64,000 nt of DNA from Pseudoxanthomonas sp. JBR18 (GCF_028198165.1 NZ_CP116339.1:3293001-3357000), one strand, 5' to 3'. Shown: positions 49,939 to 57,919, counted from the first letter of the stretch. Program-made: numbers and translations. The notes: generated from the letters alone by a model not told the origin.

Positions 49939-51812
49939 GCCGGAGCGCAGGGCGCAAACCCGAGGACGCGTTCGACGGCAAGGCCTTCGCGGCCGGGCTT
50001 GGCACCGTGCCGGGCGTGTATCGCATGTATGCGGCCGACGACACCCTGCTGTACGTCGGCAAGGCGCGGGCGCTGCGCAATCGCGTGGGCAGCTACTTCA
50101 ACAACGCCCCACGCAACCCGCGCACCATCGCGATGATCGCCCAGATCGCGCGCATGGACGTCACGGTCACCCGCACCGAGGCCGAGGCGCTGCTGCTGGA
50201 AAACCAGCTGATCAAGTCGCTGACGCCGCGCTACAACGTGTCCTTGCGCGATGACAAGAGTTATCCGTATGTGCTGCTGACGCGCGAGGACTTCCCGCGC
50301 ATCGCCCTGCACCGCGGGCCGCGTGCGATCCAGGGCCGCTACTTCGGTCCGTACGCCAGCGCCGGCGCGGTCCGCGACACGCTCAACCTGATGCAGAAGC
50401 TGTTCAAGCTGCGCAATTGCGAGGACAGCGTCTTTCGCAACCGTTCGCGGCCCTGCCTGCAGTACCAGATCGGTCGCTGCACCGCGCCCTGCGTGGACCT
50501 GGTGAGCGTGCAGGACTACCAGCAGTCGGTGCATCGCGCCTCGCTGTTCCTGGGCGGGCGCAGCGATGAGCTCAGCGACGAGCTGACCGCTGAAATGGAG
50601 CGGGCTGCCGAGAAGCTGGAGTTCGAGGAGGCCGCGCGCCTGCGCGACCTGCTCAAGCGCCTGCGCGGCATGCAGTCGCGCCAGTACGTGGATGGCCACG
50701 CCGCCGACCTGGATGCACTGGCGTGCGCGATGCAGGGCAGTACGGCCTGCGTGCTGCTGCTGGCCTTCCGCGACGGCCGCAACCTGGGCACGCGTGCCTT
50801 CTATCCGCGCACCAACGGCGAAGAGAGTGCCGAGGAGGTCCTGGCCGCGTTCGTGTCCCAGTACTACGCCGACCAGGTGCCGCCACGCGAACTGCTGCTG
50901 GATCGGGAGATCCCCGAGGCCGAGCTCATCGAGGCGGCCCTGTCCTCGGCGGCGGGGCGCAAGGTGCAGCTCAAATGGAACGTGCGCGGTGAGCGTGCCG
51001 GCTATCTCGACCTGGCCCGGCGCAATGCCGAGATCACCCTGGCCACGGAGATGACCAGCCGCAATGCGCAGGCCGCGCGCAGCCAGGCGCTGGCCGAGTT
51101 GCTTGGCCTGTCCGAGCCGGCCCAGCGCATCGAGTGCTTCGACATCAGCCACACCATGGGCGAGGCCACGGTGGCTTCGTGCGTGGTGTTCGACGACAAG
51201 GGCGCGGTGCGCTCGCAGTACCGCCGCTTCAACATCACCGGCATCGAACCGGGGGACGACTACGCGGCCATGCGCCAGGCCATCGAGCGCCGCTTCCGCC
51301 GCGCGATGGAGGAGGGCACCGTGCTCCCCGACGTGCTGCTCATCGATGGCGGCACCGGTCAGCTGCGCCAGGCACGCGAGGTACTGGCCGACCTGGGCGT
51401 AGATGGCATCGCGTTGGTAGGCGTGGCCAAGGGTGTTGAGCGGCGCGCAGGTCACGAGACCCTGATCCTGGACGACGGCCGCGAGGTAAACCCTGGCGCG
51501 GCGTCGCCAGCATTGCAGTTGGTGCAGCAGGTCCGCGACGAGGCGCATCGCTTTGCCATTACCGGCCACCGTGGCAAACGCCAGAAGGCGCGCACCACCA
51601 GTAAGCTGGAAGACATCGCCGGCATCGGTCCGCGCCGACGCGCCAGCCTGCTCAAGCATTTCGGCGGACTGGCCGGGCTCAAGGGCGCCGGCGTGGAAGA
51701 GATCGCACGGGTGGACGGCGTCAATCATGCCCTGGCCGAACGCATCTACGCTAACCTGCACGGGCTGCCCGAACCGGCGACTCCCTCCGCGCCTGGCCCA
51801 GATCGCACATGA
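49935..51812 (+). CDS. uvrC: Excinuclease ABC subunit C
   Basis: UvrC makes both incisions in nucleotide excision repair after UvrAB has bound the damage. The 625-residue protein has the GIY-YIG domain (PGVYRMYAADDTLLYVGKA, about 25-45), the Cys-rich CLQYQIGRCTAPC block, a UvrB-interacting UVR helix pair near 215-235, the RNase H-like endonuclease domain (IECFDISHTMGEATVAS, LLIDGGTGQL) and two C-terminal helix-hairpin-helix motifs (LEDIAGIGPRRRASLLKHFG). ATG 49935 overlaps the NHLRC2-like gene by 4 bp; the stop overlaps pgsA by 4 bp. Confidence 0.97.
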   Translation: MSRSAGRKPEDAFDGKAFAAGLGTVPGVYRMYAADDTLLYVGKARALRNRVGSYFNNAPRNPRTIAMIAQIARMDVTVTRTEAEALLLENQLIKSLTPRYNVSLRDDKSYPYVLLTREDFPRIALHRGPRAIQGRYFGPYASAGAVRDTLNLMQKLFKLRNCEDSVFRNRSRPCLQYQIGRCTAPCVDLVSVQDYQQSVHRASLFLGGRSDELSDELTAEMERAAEKLEFEEAARLRDLLKRLRGMQSRQYVDGHAADLDALACAMQGSTACVLLLAFRDGRNLGTRAFYPRTNGEESAEEVLAAFVSQYYADQVPPRELLLDREIPEAELIEAALSSAAGRKVQLKWNVRGERAGYLDLARRNAEITLATEMTSRNAQAARSQALAELLGLSEPAQRIECFDISHTMGEATVASCVVFDDKGAVRSQYRRFNITGIEPGDDYAAMRQAIERRFRRAMEEGTVLPDVLLIDGGTGQLRQAREVLADLGVDGIALVGVAKGVERRAGHETLILDDGREVNPGAASPALQLVQQVRDEAHRFAITGHRGKRQKARTTSKLEDIAGIGPRRRASLLKHFGGLAGLKGAGVEEIARVDGVNHALAERIYANLHGLPEPATPSAPGPDRT

Positions 51813-52453
51813 AGTTGACTGTACCCACCTGGCTGACACTGCTGCGGATCCTGCTGATCCCGGTGCTGGTCGTGGTGTTCTACCTGCCGTATCGCTGGGC
51901 GAGCATCGCCGCGGTGATCATCTTTACCACCGCCGCGGTGACCGACTGGCTGGATGGCTGGATCGCGCGTCGCTGGCACCAGTACTCGGCGTTCGGGGCC
52001 TTCCTCGATCCGGTCGCCGACAAGCTGATGGTGGCCGTGTCGTTGTTCCTGATCGTGCAGGGGCATCCCACCCCGTGGATGGCGTTCTGGGCGGCGGTGA
52101 TCGTCGGTCGCGAGATCGCCGTGTCGGCCCTGCGCGAGTGGATGGCCGAGATCGGCCAGCGCGGCACGGTCAAGGTGGCCTGGATCGGCAAGGTCAAGAC
52201 CACCGTGCAGATGATCGCGCTGGGCTGCCTGCTGTATTCGGTGCGTCCGGCCAGCCATTCGCTGTACAACGTGTGGCTGGCGGTGCCGATCTTCCACATC
52301 GGCGACTGGCTGCTGGCGGTCGCTGCGCTGCTCACCCTGTACTCGGGATACCTGTACCTGCGCGCGGCATGGCCGAGCCTGCGAAAAGATGAGCAGGCAG
52401 CCGTTGACAGCCGCAAGAAAGACACTACAATTTCGCCTCTCTCGCGGGATTAG
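51809..52453 (+). CDS. pgsA: CDP-diacylglycerol--glycerol-3-phosphate 3-phosphatidyltransferase
   Basis: PgsA makes phosphatidylglycerol phosphate, the first step to phosphatidylglycerol and cardiolipin. The 214-residue membrane protein has the DGxxARx8Gx3Dx3D motif in DWLDGWIARRWHQYSAFGAFLDPVADK spaced as in the family, and four or five membrane spans. The uvrC-pgsA order is well conserved in gammaproteobacteria. The final residues run past the usual end: the C-terminal codons carry the promoter for the downstream tRNA genes (52404-52431) and the stop TAG at 52451-52453 is inside tRNA-Gly. Confidence 0.96.
   Translation: MKLTVPTWLTLLRILLIPVLVVVFYLPYRWASIAAVIIFTTAAVTDWLDGWIARRWHQYSAFGAFLDPVADKLMVAVSLFLIVQGHPTPWMAFWAAVIVGREIAVSALREWMAEIGQRGTVKVAWIGKVKTTVQMIALGCLLYSVRPASHSLYNVWLAVPIFHIGDWLLAVAALLTLYSGYLYLRAAWPSLRKDEQAAVDSRKKDTTISPLSRD
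52404..52431 (+). promoter_or_regulatory. Consensus sigma-70 promoter for the tRNA cluster, inside pgsA
   Basis: TTGACA at 52404-52409, 16 bp spacer, TACAAT at 52426-52431 and then a 12-bp discriminator before the first base of tRNA-Gly at 52444. It lies within the last codons of pgsA, so the coding sequence is constrained by the promoter. Confidence 0.85.
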
Positions 52454-52519
52454 CTCAGTTGGTAGAGCGCAACCTTGCCAAGGTTGAGGTCGAGAGTTCG
52501 AGTCTCTTATCCCGCTCCA
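52444..52519 (+). tRNA. tRNA-Gly (anticodon GCC)
   Basis: GCGGGAT...ATCCCGC-T-CCA, 76 nt, with loop TTGCCAA giving GCC. D arm TAGCTCAGTTGGTAGAGC and T arm GAGAGTTCGAGTCTCTT are normal and CCA is encoded. Its first ten bases hold the stop codon of pgsA. Confidence 0.98.
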
Positions 52520-52566
52520 AGTTTCAAAACGTTCCTGTCGCACCTCGTGCTTCAGGAGCGCAGATG

Positions 52567-52588
52567 AAACCCCCTCGCAGGGGTTTTG
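52567..52588 (+). terminator. Short hairpin after the first tRNA-Gly
   Basis: AAACCCC / GGGGTTT with a 6-nt loop followed by T. It lies between tRNA-Gly and tRNA-Cys and may terminate part of the transcripts, with the rest reading through. Confidence 0.5.
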
Positions 52589-52625
52589 TCGTATCGGAAG
52601 GTCGAAAGGCCAACCGCGGGTCACC

Positions 52626-52699
52626 GGCCTGGTGGCAGAGTGGTTATGCAGCGGACTGCAAATCCGTGCACGCCGGTTCGATTCCGACCCAGGCCTCCA
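52626..52699 (+). tRNA. tRNA-Cys (anticodon GCA)
   Basis: GGCCTGG...CCAGGCC-T-CCA, 74 nt, loop CTGCAAA giving GCA. The D arm GGCAGAGTGGTTATGC and T arm CCGGTTCGATTCCGA are intact. CCA is encoded. Confidence 0.97.
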
Positions 52700-52743
52700 A
52701 GATTCAAGGCGAAGCCCAGGCATCGCTGGCGGTAGAGAAAAAC

Positions 52744-52819
52744 GCGGGATTAGCTCAGTTGGTAGAGCGCAACCTTGCCAAGGTTGAGGTCGAGAGTTCG
52801 AGTCTCTTATCCCGCTCCA
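52744..52819 (+). tRNA. tRNA-Gly (anticodon GCC), second identical copy
   Basis: The 76-nt sequence repeats the tRNA-Gly at 52444 base for base, at exactly 300 bp distance. No new promoter is obvious just ahead of it, so it is probably processed from the same transcript. Confidence 0.98.
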
Positions 52820-52853
52820 AGATCAAAGGCCGGCACTGCCGGTCGATGCGGAA

Positions 52854-52880
52854 AAGGCCCTGCATGCAGGGCCTTTTTTC
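52854..52880 (+). terminator. Intrinsic terminator after the second tRNA-Gly
   Basis: An 11-bp palindrome AAGGCCCTGCA/TGCAGGGCCTT followed by a run of T ends the Gly-Cys-Gly cluster, 35 bp after the second tRNA-Gly. Confidence 0.88.
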
Positions 52881-52979
52881 GTAGGCGAGGCAGGCTTTCG
52901 TATGAGCGACAGGCCACTCGCGCGCGTGACGCATGGGCGCGGCGTCGGCTTCCTGCTAGCCTTGCCCAGCTGCCTTCCT

Positions 52980-53066
52980 GCCCGGATGGCGAAACTGGTA
53001 GACGCATCGGACTTAAAATCCGCCGGGAGCAATCCCTTGCCGGTTCGATTCCGGCTCCGGGCACCA
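52980..53066 (+). tRNA. tRNA-Leu (anticodon TAA)
   Basis: GCCCGGA...TCCGGGC-A-CCA, 87 nt with a long variable arm (class II), loop CTTAAAA giving anticodon TAA. CCA is encoded. The terminator at 52854-52880 separates it from the Gly-Cys-Gly group, so it needs a promoter of its own, which I cannot place with confidence. Confidence 0.97.
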
Positions 53067-53335
53067 AGACGAGGTGGGCGCGACGATGTCGCGGGTCGGC
53101 GTTCGTCGGGTAGGGAGTGCGGACTGATTTTCGCGACAAGGGTGGTGAGCGCCCGGTGCCGGGACGCGGTCGCTTGGCGCGCCGTTGTCTCCTGCCTCTG
53201 CCGGGCTTCGGCTTCTGGCCTCGCGCGAGCGGTGTTCGCCCACTCCCGCCAGGAGGTCGCGGCAGTTCAATCGCCTCTGCCTGGCGGTCCTTGTCGGCGG
53301 TGATGGCCGCCGCAGCGGCGGCCCTTCACTGGGGC

Positions 53336-53467
53336 TCAGCGCGCCTTGCAGGAGTAAGACGGCGGCTTGGTGCCGTGGTCGCCGTGCCCGCTCGCGTATG
53401 CGATGCCGCCGCCACCCAGCAGCAGGACGGCCAAGGTCAGAATGACTTTAGTGGTGGTGGTGATCAC
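53336..53467 (-). CDS. 43-residue secreted peptide, function unknown
   Basis: A GTG at 53467, preceded by GGGGAG at a good distance, opens a frame of 43 codons. It encodes a basic/hydrophobic signal (ITTTTKVILTLAVLLLGGGG), a signal-peptidase-like site (IAYASG), and a short mature part GHGDHGTKPPSYSCKAR with two His, a single Cys and a Pro pair. The codon use matches the window. It is too short for routine gene calling. The His-rich start could bind metal; nothing else can be said. The remaining sequence between tRNA-Leu and this gene (53067-53335) shows no other feature. Confidence 0.62.
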   Translation of the reverse strand: MITTTTKVILTLAVLLLGGGGIAYASGHGDHGTKPPSYSCKAR

Positions 53468-54210
53468 GGAGTGCTCCCCTGGTTGGAAATGATGAAACGT
53501 GTTGTGCGTTCGTCTTGTAACGCGAACTGCGTCACGTTTAGGTCAAGGGGGCGCGATTTCTTGTCGGGACGCTTCCCGATCGCGCGGCCGCCTGCTGGCC
53601 GCGGTTCAGACAGTCGGAAGCGGTCAAATCTGGCGCATCGGGTCGGAAGCGCGACCGCCCTGCATCTGCCGGCCAACACGCGCGATGGACGCGCGTCATG
53701 CCTGCCGGCGCCGGGACTTGGGCCTGCGCCAAGCGCCCGGGAGGGAGTGGGAGGGGTCATATCGCCAGTCCACGCTTGGCCGAACGGGAGATGGCACCAC
53801 GCAGGTGCGGGACCGCCTTGCCAAGCCATGCGAGAGGAGCGGAGCCATTGACGCGCCCACGCTCGCTAGACAGCCCCGTGTCCTGGCGGGGATGCTTGAA
53901 AGGATGTCCGACTGCTGATCGGGCGCGGCTAGGCGCTCTACGTCCGCCATCCGTGGAGGCCGAGGAGGGATTGCGTCAGCACGCACACAGCGCCGCAGGT
54001 CCGCGGCATGCCCGATGGGCAGATCGAAGCGCTGTTTGCGTGGGTCTGGAGGCTAACCTGGTGCCGGCCTGCGGTAGAACACGTCCGAACTGGGCGGCGT
54101 CGCGGGCCACCCGACGCGGTGATGAGCTGCATCGGATAAAGCACGCCTCCCTCCGGCGAGGTGTCGAGGCAGGGCGTTTCGGCGTGCGATGCGGTGCTGC
54201 AAAAAACGGT
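53468..54210. other. Gene-poor stretch between the small peptide gene and tRNA-Val
   Basis: About 740 bp carry only short or low-quality open frames with codon use unlike the neighbours. The stretch lies beside a tRNA cluster, a usual place for integrated elements, but I see no integrase, direct repeat of a tRNA end or IS. It may be a decayed remnant. Confidence 0.5.
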
Positions 54211-54239
54211 TTGACCGAATCGAACAGGGCCATTACTAT
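54211..54239 (+). promoter_or_regulatory. Sigma-70 promoter of tRNA-Val
   Basis: TTGACC (54211-54216), 17 bp spacer, TACTAT (54234-54239), then a GC-rich leader of 34 bp to tRNA-Val. Confidence 0.75.
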
Positions 54240-54273
54240 TTGCGCCCCGATCGGGCCTGAGGGTCTGCATCGC

Positions 54274-54348
54274 GGGCGGTTAGCTCAGCGGTAGAGCATT
54301 GCCTTCACACGGCAAGGGTCGCAGGTTCGATCCCTGCACCGCCCACCA
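54274..54348 (+). tRNA. tRNA-Val (anticodon CAC)
   Basis: GGGCGGT...ACCGCCC-A-CCA, 75 nt, loop TTCACAC giving anticodon CAC (codon GUG). D arm TAGCTCAGCGGTAGAGC and T arm CAGGTTCGATCCCTG are normal. CCA is encoded. Confidence 0.97.
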
Positions 54349-54359
54349 AGCATCAATGA

Positions 54360-54390
54360 AAAAGGCCGGCTTTCAAGCCGGCCTTTTTCT
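54360..54390. terminator. Bidirectional intrinsic terminator
   Basis: AAAAGGCCGGCTT / AAGCCGGCCTTTT with a 2-nt spacer and T runs on both sides serves tRNA-Val on the plus strand and the LysR gene on the minus strand. Confidence 0.88.
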
Positions 54391-54420
54391 TTTCCGCCTC
54401 AGCGTGATGCGCTGGATGGA

Positions 54421-55434
54421 TCAGGCGGTCACCGCCTCGACTTCCTTGAGCAGGCGCTTGACGTCGTCACTGGTGTCGCTGTTCTGATCGGCCTGTTGCT
54501 TGGCCTGCATCAGCGGGCAATGCGCGCTCATGTAGTCGATCTCCAGATTGAGCCGCTCGAGCAGGAAGTCGACGAACACCCGCACCTTGGGCGACTGCAC
54601 GTGGCCACGCGGGAACACCGCGTTGAGCACGTATTCGCCGCCGGTCCAGCCGGCCAGCACGCGCTGCACCAGGCCGGCTTCCACGAACGGCTTGACCATC
54701 ACGTCGGCCGAGATCACCAGTCCTTCGCCACACAGCAGCGCCCCCTTGAGCGCTGCGGGATCGTTGGCCACCAGGATCGGGTTGACCAGGAAATCACGCG
54801 GGCCGTTGCCGTCGTCCAGCGACCAGCTGTAGCTGCTGCCGTGGCGATGCTTGGGCATGGCGAAGGTGCGGTGGTACTGCAGGTCGTCCGGATGCAGGGG
54901 TTCGCCGTGGCGGGCGATGTAGCTCTTGGCGGCAAACACCTGCGTATTGAGCACGCCCAGCTTGCGCGCGACCAGGTTGGAGTCGGGCAGACTGCCCACG
55001 CGCAGGGCGACGTCGACTTCGCCCCCGATCAGGTCGATCGGTTCATTGGACAGCAGCATCTCCACGCGCACTTCCGGATGGCGGGCGTGGAACTCCCCCA
55101 GTAGCGGGGCGATCTTGTCGATACCGATGGAGTAGGGAGCGGTCACCCGCAGCCAGCCACGCGGGCCGGCATGCAGCTGGCCAACGGCGCTTTCGGCTTC
55201 GGCCAGTTCGCGCGCGATACGCTGGCAATGCTCGTAATAGACGTTGCCGGCTTCGGTGAGTCCCAGCTTGCGTGTGGTGCGGTGCAGGAGCTGCGCGCCC
55301 AGGCGCGTTTCCAGTTCCTGGACCTTGCGGCTGACGGTGGTCTTGGGCAGTCGCAGGGCGCTGGCTGCACCAACGAAGCTGCCTTGTTCGACCACCTTGA
55401 CGAAGATCAGGGTGTCGTTGAGGTCGTGGGACAT
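54421..55434 (-). CDS. smeRv: LysR-family regulator of the efflux operon (SmeRv-like)
   Basis: The 337-residue protein has the LysR HTH (LNDTLIFVKVVEQGSFVGAA ... LPKTTVSRKVQELE, 5-45) and a C-terminal co-inducer domain. It is divergent from the five-gene RND operon with 349 bp between the starts. LysR plus SDR, MFP, RND, SDR and OMF in this order is the S. maltophilia smeRv-smeU1VWU2X arrangement, where SmeRv controls the pump and also represses itself. The inducer is not known. A perfect inverted repeat lies in the gap near the LysR start (55493-55511). Confidence 0.88.
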   Translation of the reverse strand: MSHDLNDTLIFVKVVEQGSFVGAASALRLPKTTVSRKVQELETRLGAQLLHRTTRKLGLTEAGNVYYEHCQRIARELAEAESAVGQLHAGPRGWLRVTAPYSIGIDKIAPLLGEFHARHPEVRVEMLLSNEPIDLIGGEVDVALRVGSLPDSNLVARKLGVLNTQVFAAKSYIARHGEPLHPDDLQYHRTFAMPKHRHGSSYSWSLDDGNGPRDFLVNPILVANDPAALKGALLCGEGLVISADVMVKPFVEAGLVQRVLAGWTGGEYVLNAVFPRGHVQSPKVRVFVDFLLERLNLEIDYMSAHCPLMQAKQQADQNSDTSDDVKRLLKEVEAVTA

Positions 55435-55492
55435 GGATTCCTCCTGAGGGGAGAGCGATTGGACCGGGAGCGGGATGATTATTCCCCGAAAT

Positions 55493-55511
55493 CCGGACTA
55501 ATCAAGTCCGG
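55493..55511. promoter_or_regulatory. Candidate LysR operator upstream of the efflux regulator
   Basis: CCGGACT-AATCA-AGTCCGG is a perfect 7-bp inverted repeat 59 bp upstream of the LysR start and some 270 bp from the efflux operon start, so it mainly fits autoregulation. Confidence 0.55.
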
Positions 55512-55783
55512 CATGCAGGCCTAGAGTGGCGCCCTGTCCTCACCGCCAAGACCGACGCCATGTCGTTTATCGCCGCCGCCCGCCAATTATTGAACCCGAA
55601 AGTTCGCAATGAAAGCGCCATTTCACGGGCGTCATTCCTGCGCATCGCCAGCAGTGGCAAGGGTCTGCGCGAGTTTTCCCCATCGCGCCGGGTTCAGCTC
55701 GGCGGGGTGCAGGTGCGGCCTGCAGGTGCACGCTGGATGGGTGGTGATTTCGGGATTATCCCGTCGATGGGAGGAAAACTCCC

Positions 55784-56584
55784 ATGAGTGGGATGATGCC
55801 GCAGTCGCCGGTCCCGACCGCGCTGGTCCTGGGGGCGCACAGCGCCGCTGGGGCAGGCGTGGTCGGTGCGTTGATCGAGGCGGGCAGCCCGGTTCTGGCG
55901 ATCGGTGAGCCCGGCGAGTACATGGACGCGTTGGCCGAGTCCTATCGTGACGAGGCCCAACTGACCCTGCTGCCAAGCACAAGCCCGATCGACGAGGACG
56001 GTGCGCGCAAGCTGGCCAATGAAGTGCGCGCGCGTGGCCTGGTGCTGCATGCGGTGTTCGCGCACCTGTTCGCACCGTCCTTCAGCGGTCGCCTGCTGGA
56101 GCAGTCCAGTGCACGGCTCGGCGAGCGCTTCGGCAGTGACGTGCTCGCCCACTTGGCCGCGGCCCGGCACCTGCTCCCGCTGCTGCAGCATGAGTCGGCC
56201 ACCACGCATTACGTGATGATCGGCGGGCCGGCCACCGAGTGCGGCTGGGCCGGCCACGGACATGCCTCGATTGCCTCGGCCGGCCTGCGCATGCTGGCAA
56301 AGGTGCTGCACGAGGAAGCCATGCCGCTGGGCGTGCGCGTGCAATTGCTGGCTGTCGAGCACCCCCTGTCCACCCCCAAGAACCGCGTGCATGCCTGCGC
56401 TGGCTGGCCCGATGCAATCAGCGTGGGCCGCAAGGCCGTCGAACTGCTGCGCCCGGCCACGTCCGGCCCGGTACGCGCCATCGTCTCCTTCGATGCGGCC
56501 TGGGTGCCGCCGCCGGTACGCACCCTGTTCGATGCACTGCCTGGTTCGCTCACCGTCTCTTCGCTCGACCTCAACCGGGGTTGA
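55784..56584 (+). CDS. smeU1: SDR-like protein lacking the catalytic pair (SmeU1-like)
   Basis: The 266-residue protein has an SDR Rossmann fold with the glycine loop GAHSAAGAG near 17-25 but no YxxxK: the matching region reads HASIASAGLRMLAKVL, with no Tyr or Lys at the active positions. It is therefore unlikely to be a normal dehydrogenase. In S. maltophilia the first gene of the smeU1VWU2X operon codes for such an SDR-like protein of unclear role. The start ATG 55784 follows GGAGG-like sequence. The next gene begins 48 bp further on, so the genes are in one operon. Confidence 0.8.
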   Translation: MSGMMPQSPVPTALVLGAHSAAGAGVVGALIEAGSPVLAIGEPGEYMDALAESYRDEAQLTLLPSTSPIDEDGARKLANEVRARGLVLHAVFAHLFAPSFSGRLLEQSSARLGERFGSDVLAHLAAARHLLPLLQHESATTHYVMIGGPATECGWAGHGHASIASAGLRMLAKVLHEEAMPLGVRVQLLAVEHPLSTPKNRVHACAGWPDAISVGRKAVELLRPATSGPVRAIVSFDAAWVPPPVRTLFDALPGSLTVSSLDLNRG

Positions 56585-56632
56585 GGTCGTCGCTCCGTCT
56601 TTCCCTTCTTGTCTCCCACACGAGCATTTGCC

Positions 56633-57844
56633 ATGAACCTTTTCCGCGCCGACTCCTTCTTCCGCGCCCGTCGTTTGTCTTCCTTCGCGCTGCTGGCCCT
56701 GTCGGTGGCGGTGATCGCCGGCTGCAACGGCAACGCCGCCGAGACCGCCGCACCGCCTCCGCCGGCCGTCAGCGTCGCCCCCGTACTGGTCAAGCCGATC
56801 AAGCAGTGGGATGAGTTCAGTGGCCGCATCGAGGCTGTGCAGACCGTACAACTGCGCCCGCGCGTGTCCGGTTACATCGAGTCGGTGAACTATCACGAGG
56901 GCGAGGAAGTCCGCGCCGGCGATGTGCTGTTCACCATCGACGCCCGCAGCTACCGTGCGGCGTTGGAGCAGGCCCAGGCCGAGCTGGCCCGCGCGCGCAG
57001 TGCGGCCAGCCAGACCCAGGGCGAGGCCGACCGCGCCAAGAAGCTCACCGATGTGCAGGCCATGTCCACCGAGTTGTTCGAACAGCGCCGGGCTGCCGCC
57101 AACGAGGCCAGCGCCCAGGTCCAGGCCGCTCAGGCCGCGGTGGACGCCGCGCGCCTGGACCTGGACTGGACCAAGGTGCGCGCGCCCATCTCTGGTCGCG
57201 CCGGCCGCGCGCTGGTGACCGCCGGCAATCTGGTGGGCACCGGCGAGTCGGCCAGCGTGCTGACCACCGTGGTGTCCGACCAGATGCACGTGCACTTCGA
57301 TGCCGACGAGGCCACCTTCCTGCGCTACCAGACCCTGGCCCGTGACGGCGAGCGTCCCAGCGGCCGCGATGGCGGCCTGCCGGTCAAGGTCGGCCTGGTC
57401 GGCGAGGATGGTTATCCGCACCAGGGCCAGGTCGACTTCGTCGATAACCAGTTGTCCCCGGGAACCGGCACCATCCGCGTGCGTGCGCTGATGGACAACA
57501 ACGACCACAGCCTGGTGCCGGGCCTGTTCGCCCGCGTGCAGTTGCCGGGCAGCGGTGAGTTCAAGGCCATGCTGGTGGACGACAAGGCCGTGCTGACAGA
57601 CCAGGACCGCAAGTACGTCTACGTGGTCGATGCCGAAGGCAAGGCGCAGCGCCGCGACGTGCAACTGGGCCGCATGGCCGACGGGCTACGCATCGTCAAC
57701 GGCGGGCTGAAGGCCGGCGACAAGGTCATCGTCGACGGCGTGCAGAAGGTCTTCATGCCCGGCATGCCGGTGCAGGCCAAGGAGGTCGCCATGCAGGCGC
57801 CGCCGGCCAAGCCGGTCGAACAGCGCACAACCGCGATGAACTAG
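56633..57844 (+). CDS. smeV: RND efflux membrane fusion protein (SmeV-like)
   Basis: The 403-residue periplasmic adaptor links the RND pump to the outer-membrane channel. A lipoprotein signal is visible (SSFALLALSVAVIAGCNG, lipidated Cys near 31). It is followed by the lipoyl/hairpin blocks VQLRPRVSGYIESVNY, EGEEVRAGDVLFTIDARSY and a coiled-coil hairpin (about 100-180), a beta-barrel region and the conserved VRALMDNNDHSLVPGLFARV. ATG 56633 is chosen over the upstream frame start at 56609 because the signal peptide begins there. A large inverted repeat separates it from the RND gene. Confidence 0.92.
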   Translation: MNLFRADSFFRARRLSSFALLALSVAVIAGCNGNAAETAAPPPPAVSVAPVLVKPIKQWDEFSGRIEAVQTVQLRPRVSGYIESVNYHEGEEVRAGDVLFTIDARSYRAALEQAQAELARARSAASQTQGEADRAKKLTDVQAMSTELFEQRRAAANEASAQVQAAQAAVDAARLDLDWTKVRAPISGRAGRALVTAGNLVGTGESASVLTTVVSDQMHVHFDADEATFLRYQTLARDGERPSGRDGGLPVKVGLVGEDGYPHQGQVDFVDNQLSPGTGTIRVRALMDNNDHSLVPGLFARVQLPGSGEFKAMLVDDKAVLTDQDRKYVYVVDAEGKAQRRDVQLGRMADGLRIVNGGLKAGDKVIVDGVQKVFMPGMPVQAKEVAMQAPPAKPVEQRTTAMN

Positions 57845-57853
57845 CGCCGTTAG

Positions 57854-57919
57854 GTGGGAGCTGCCATGGCGGCGAGAGGCTTTCCCGATAGACCTCATCG
57901 CCGCCATGGCGGCTCCCAC
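57854..57919. repeat. Large inverted repeat between smeV and smeW homologues
   Basis: Two 22-bp arms, GTGGGAGCTGCCATGGCGGC-GA and its inverse, match at 21 of 22 positions around a 22-nt loop. GTGGGAGC...GCTCCCAC is the frame of a dispersed REP family common in xanthomonads and pseudomonads. It begins 10 bp after the smeV stop and ends 78 bp before the smeW start. Confidence 0.85.

Noticed and set aside
52459..52884. Open frames through the tRNA cluster
   Set aside because: They only read the tRNA genes and repeat the same peptide twice because tRNA-Gly is duplicated.
53117..53851. Plus-strand frames of 60-240 codons after tRNA-Leu
   Set aside because: Arg/Ser/Gly-rich with no ribosome sites; one runs antisense through the better-supported 43-residue secreted peptide.
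55560..55787. 75-codon frame between the LysR gene and the efflux operon
   Set aside because: It lies in the divergent promoter region, overlaps the next start by 4 bp in a different frame and has no recognisable features.
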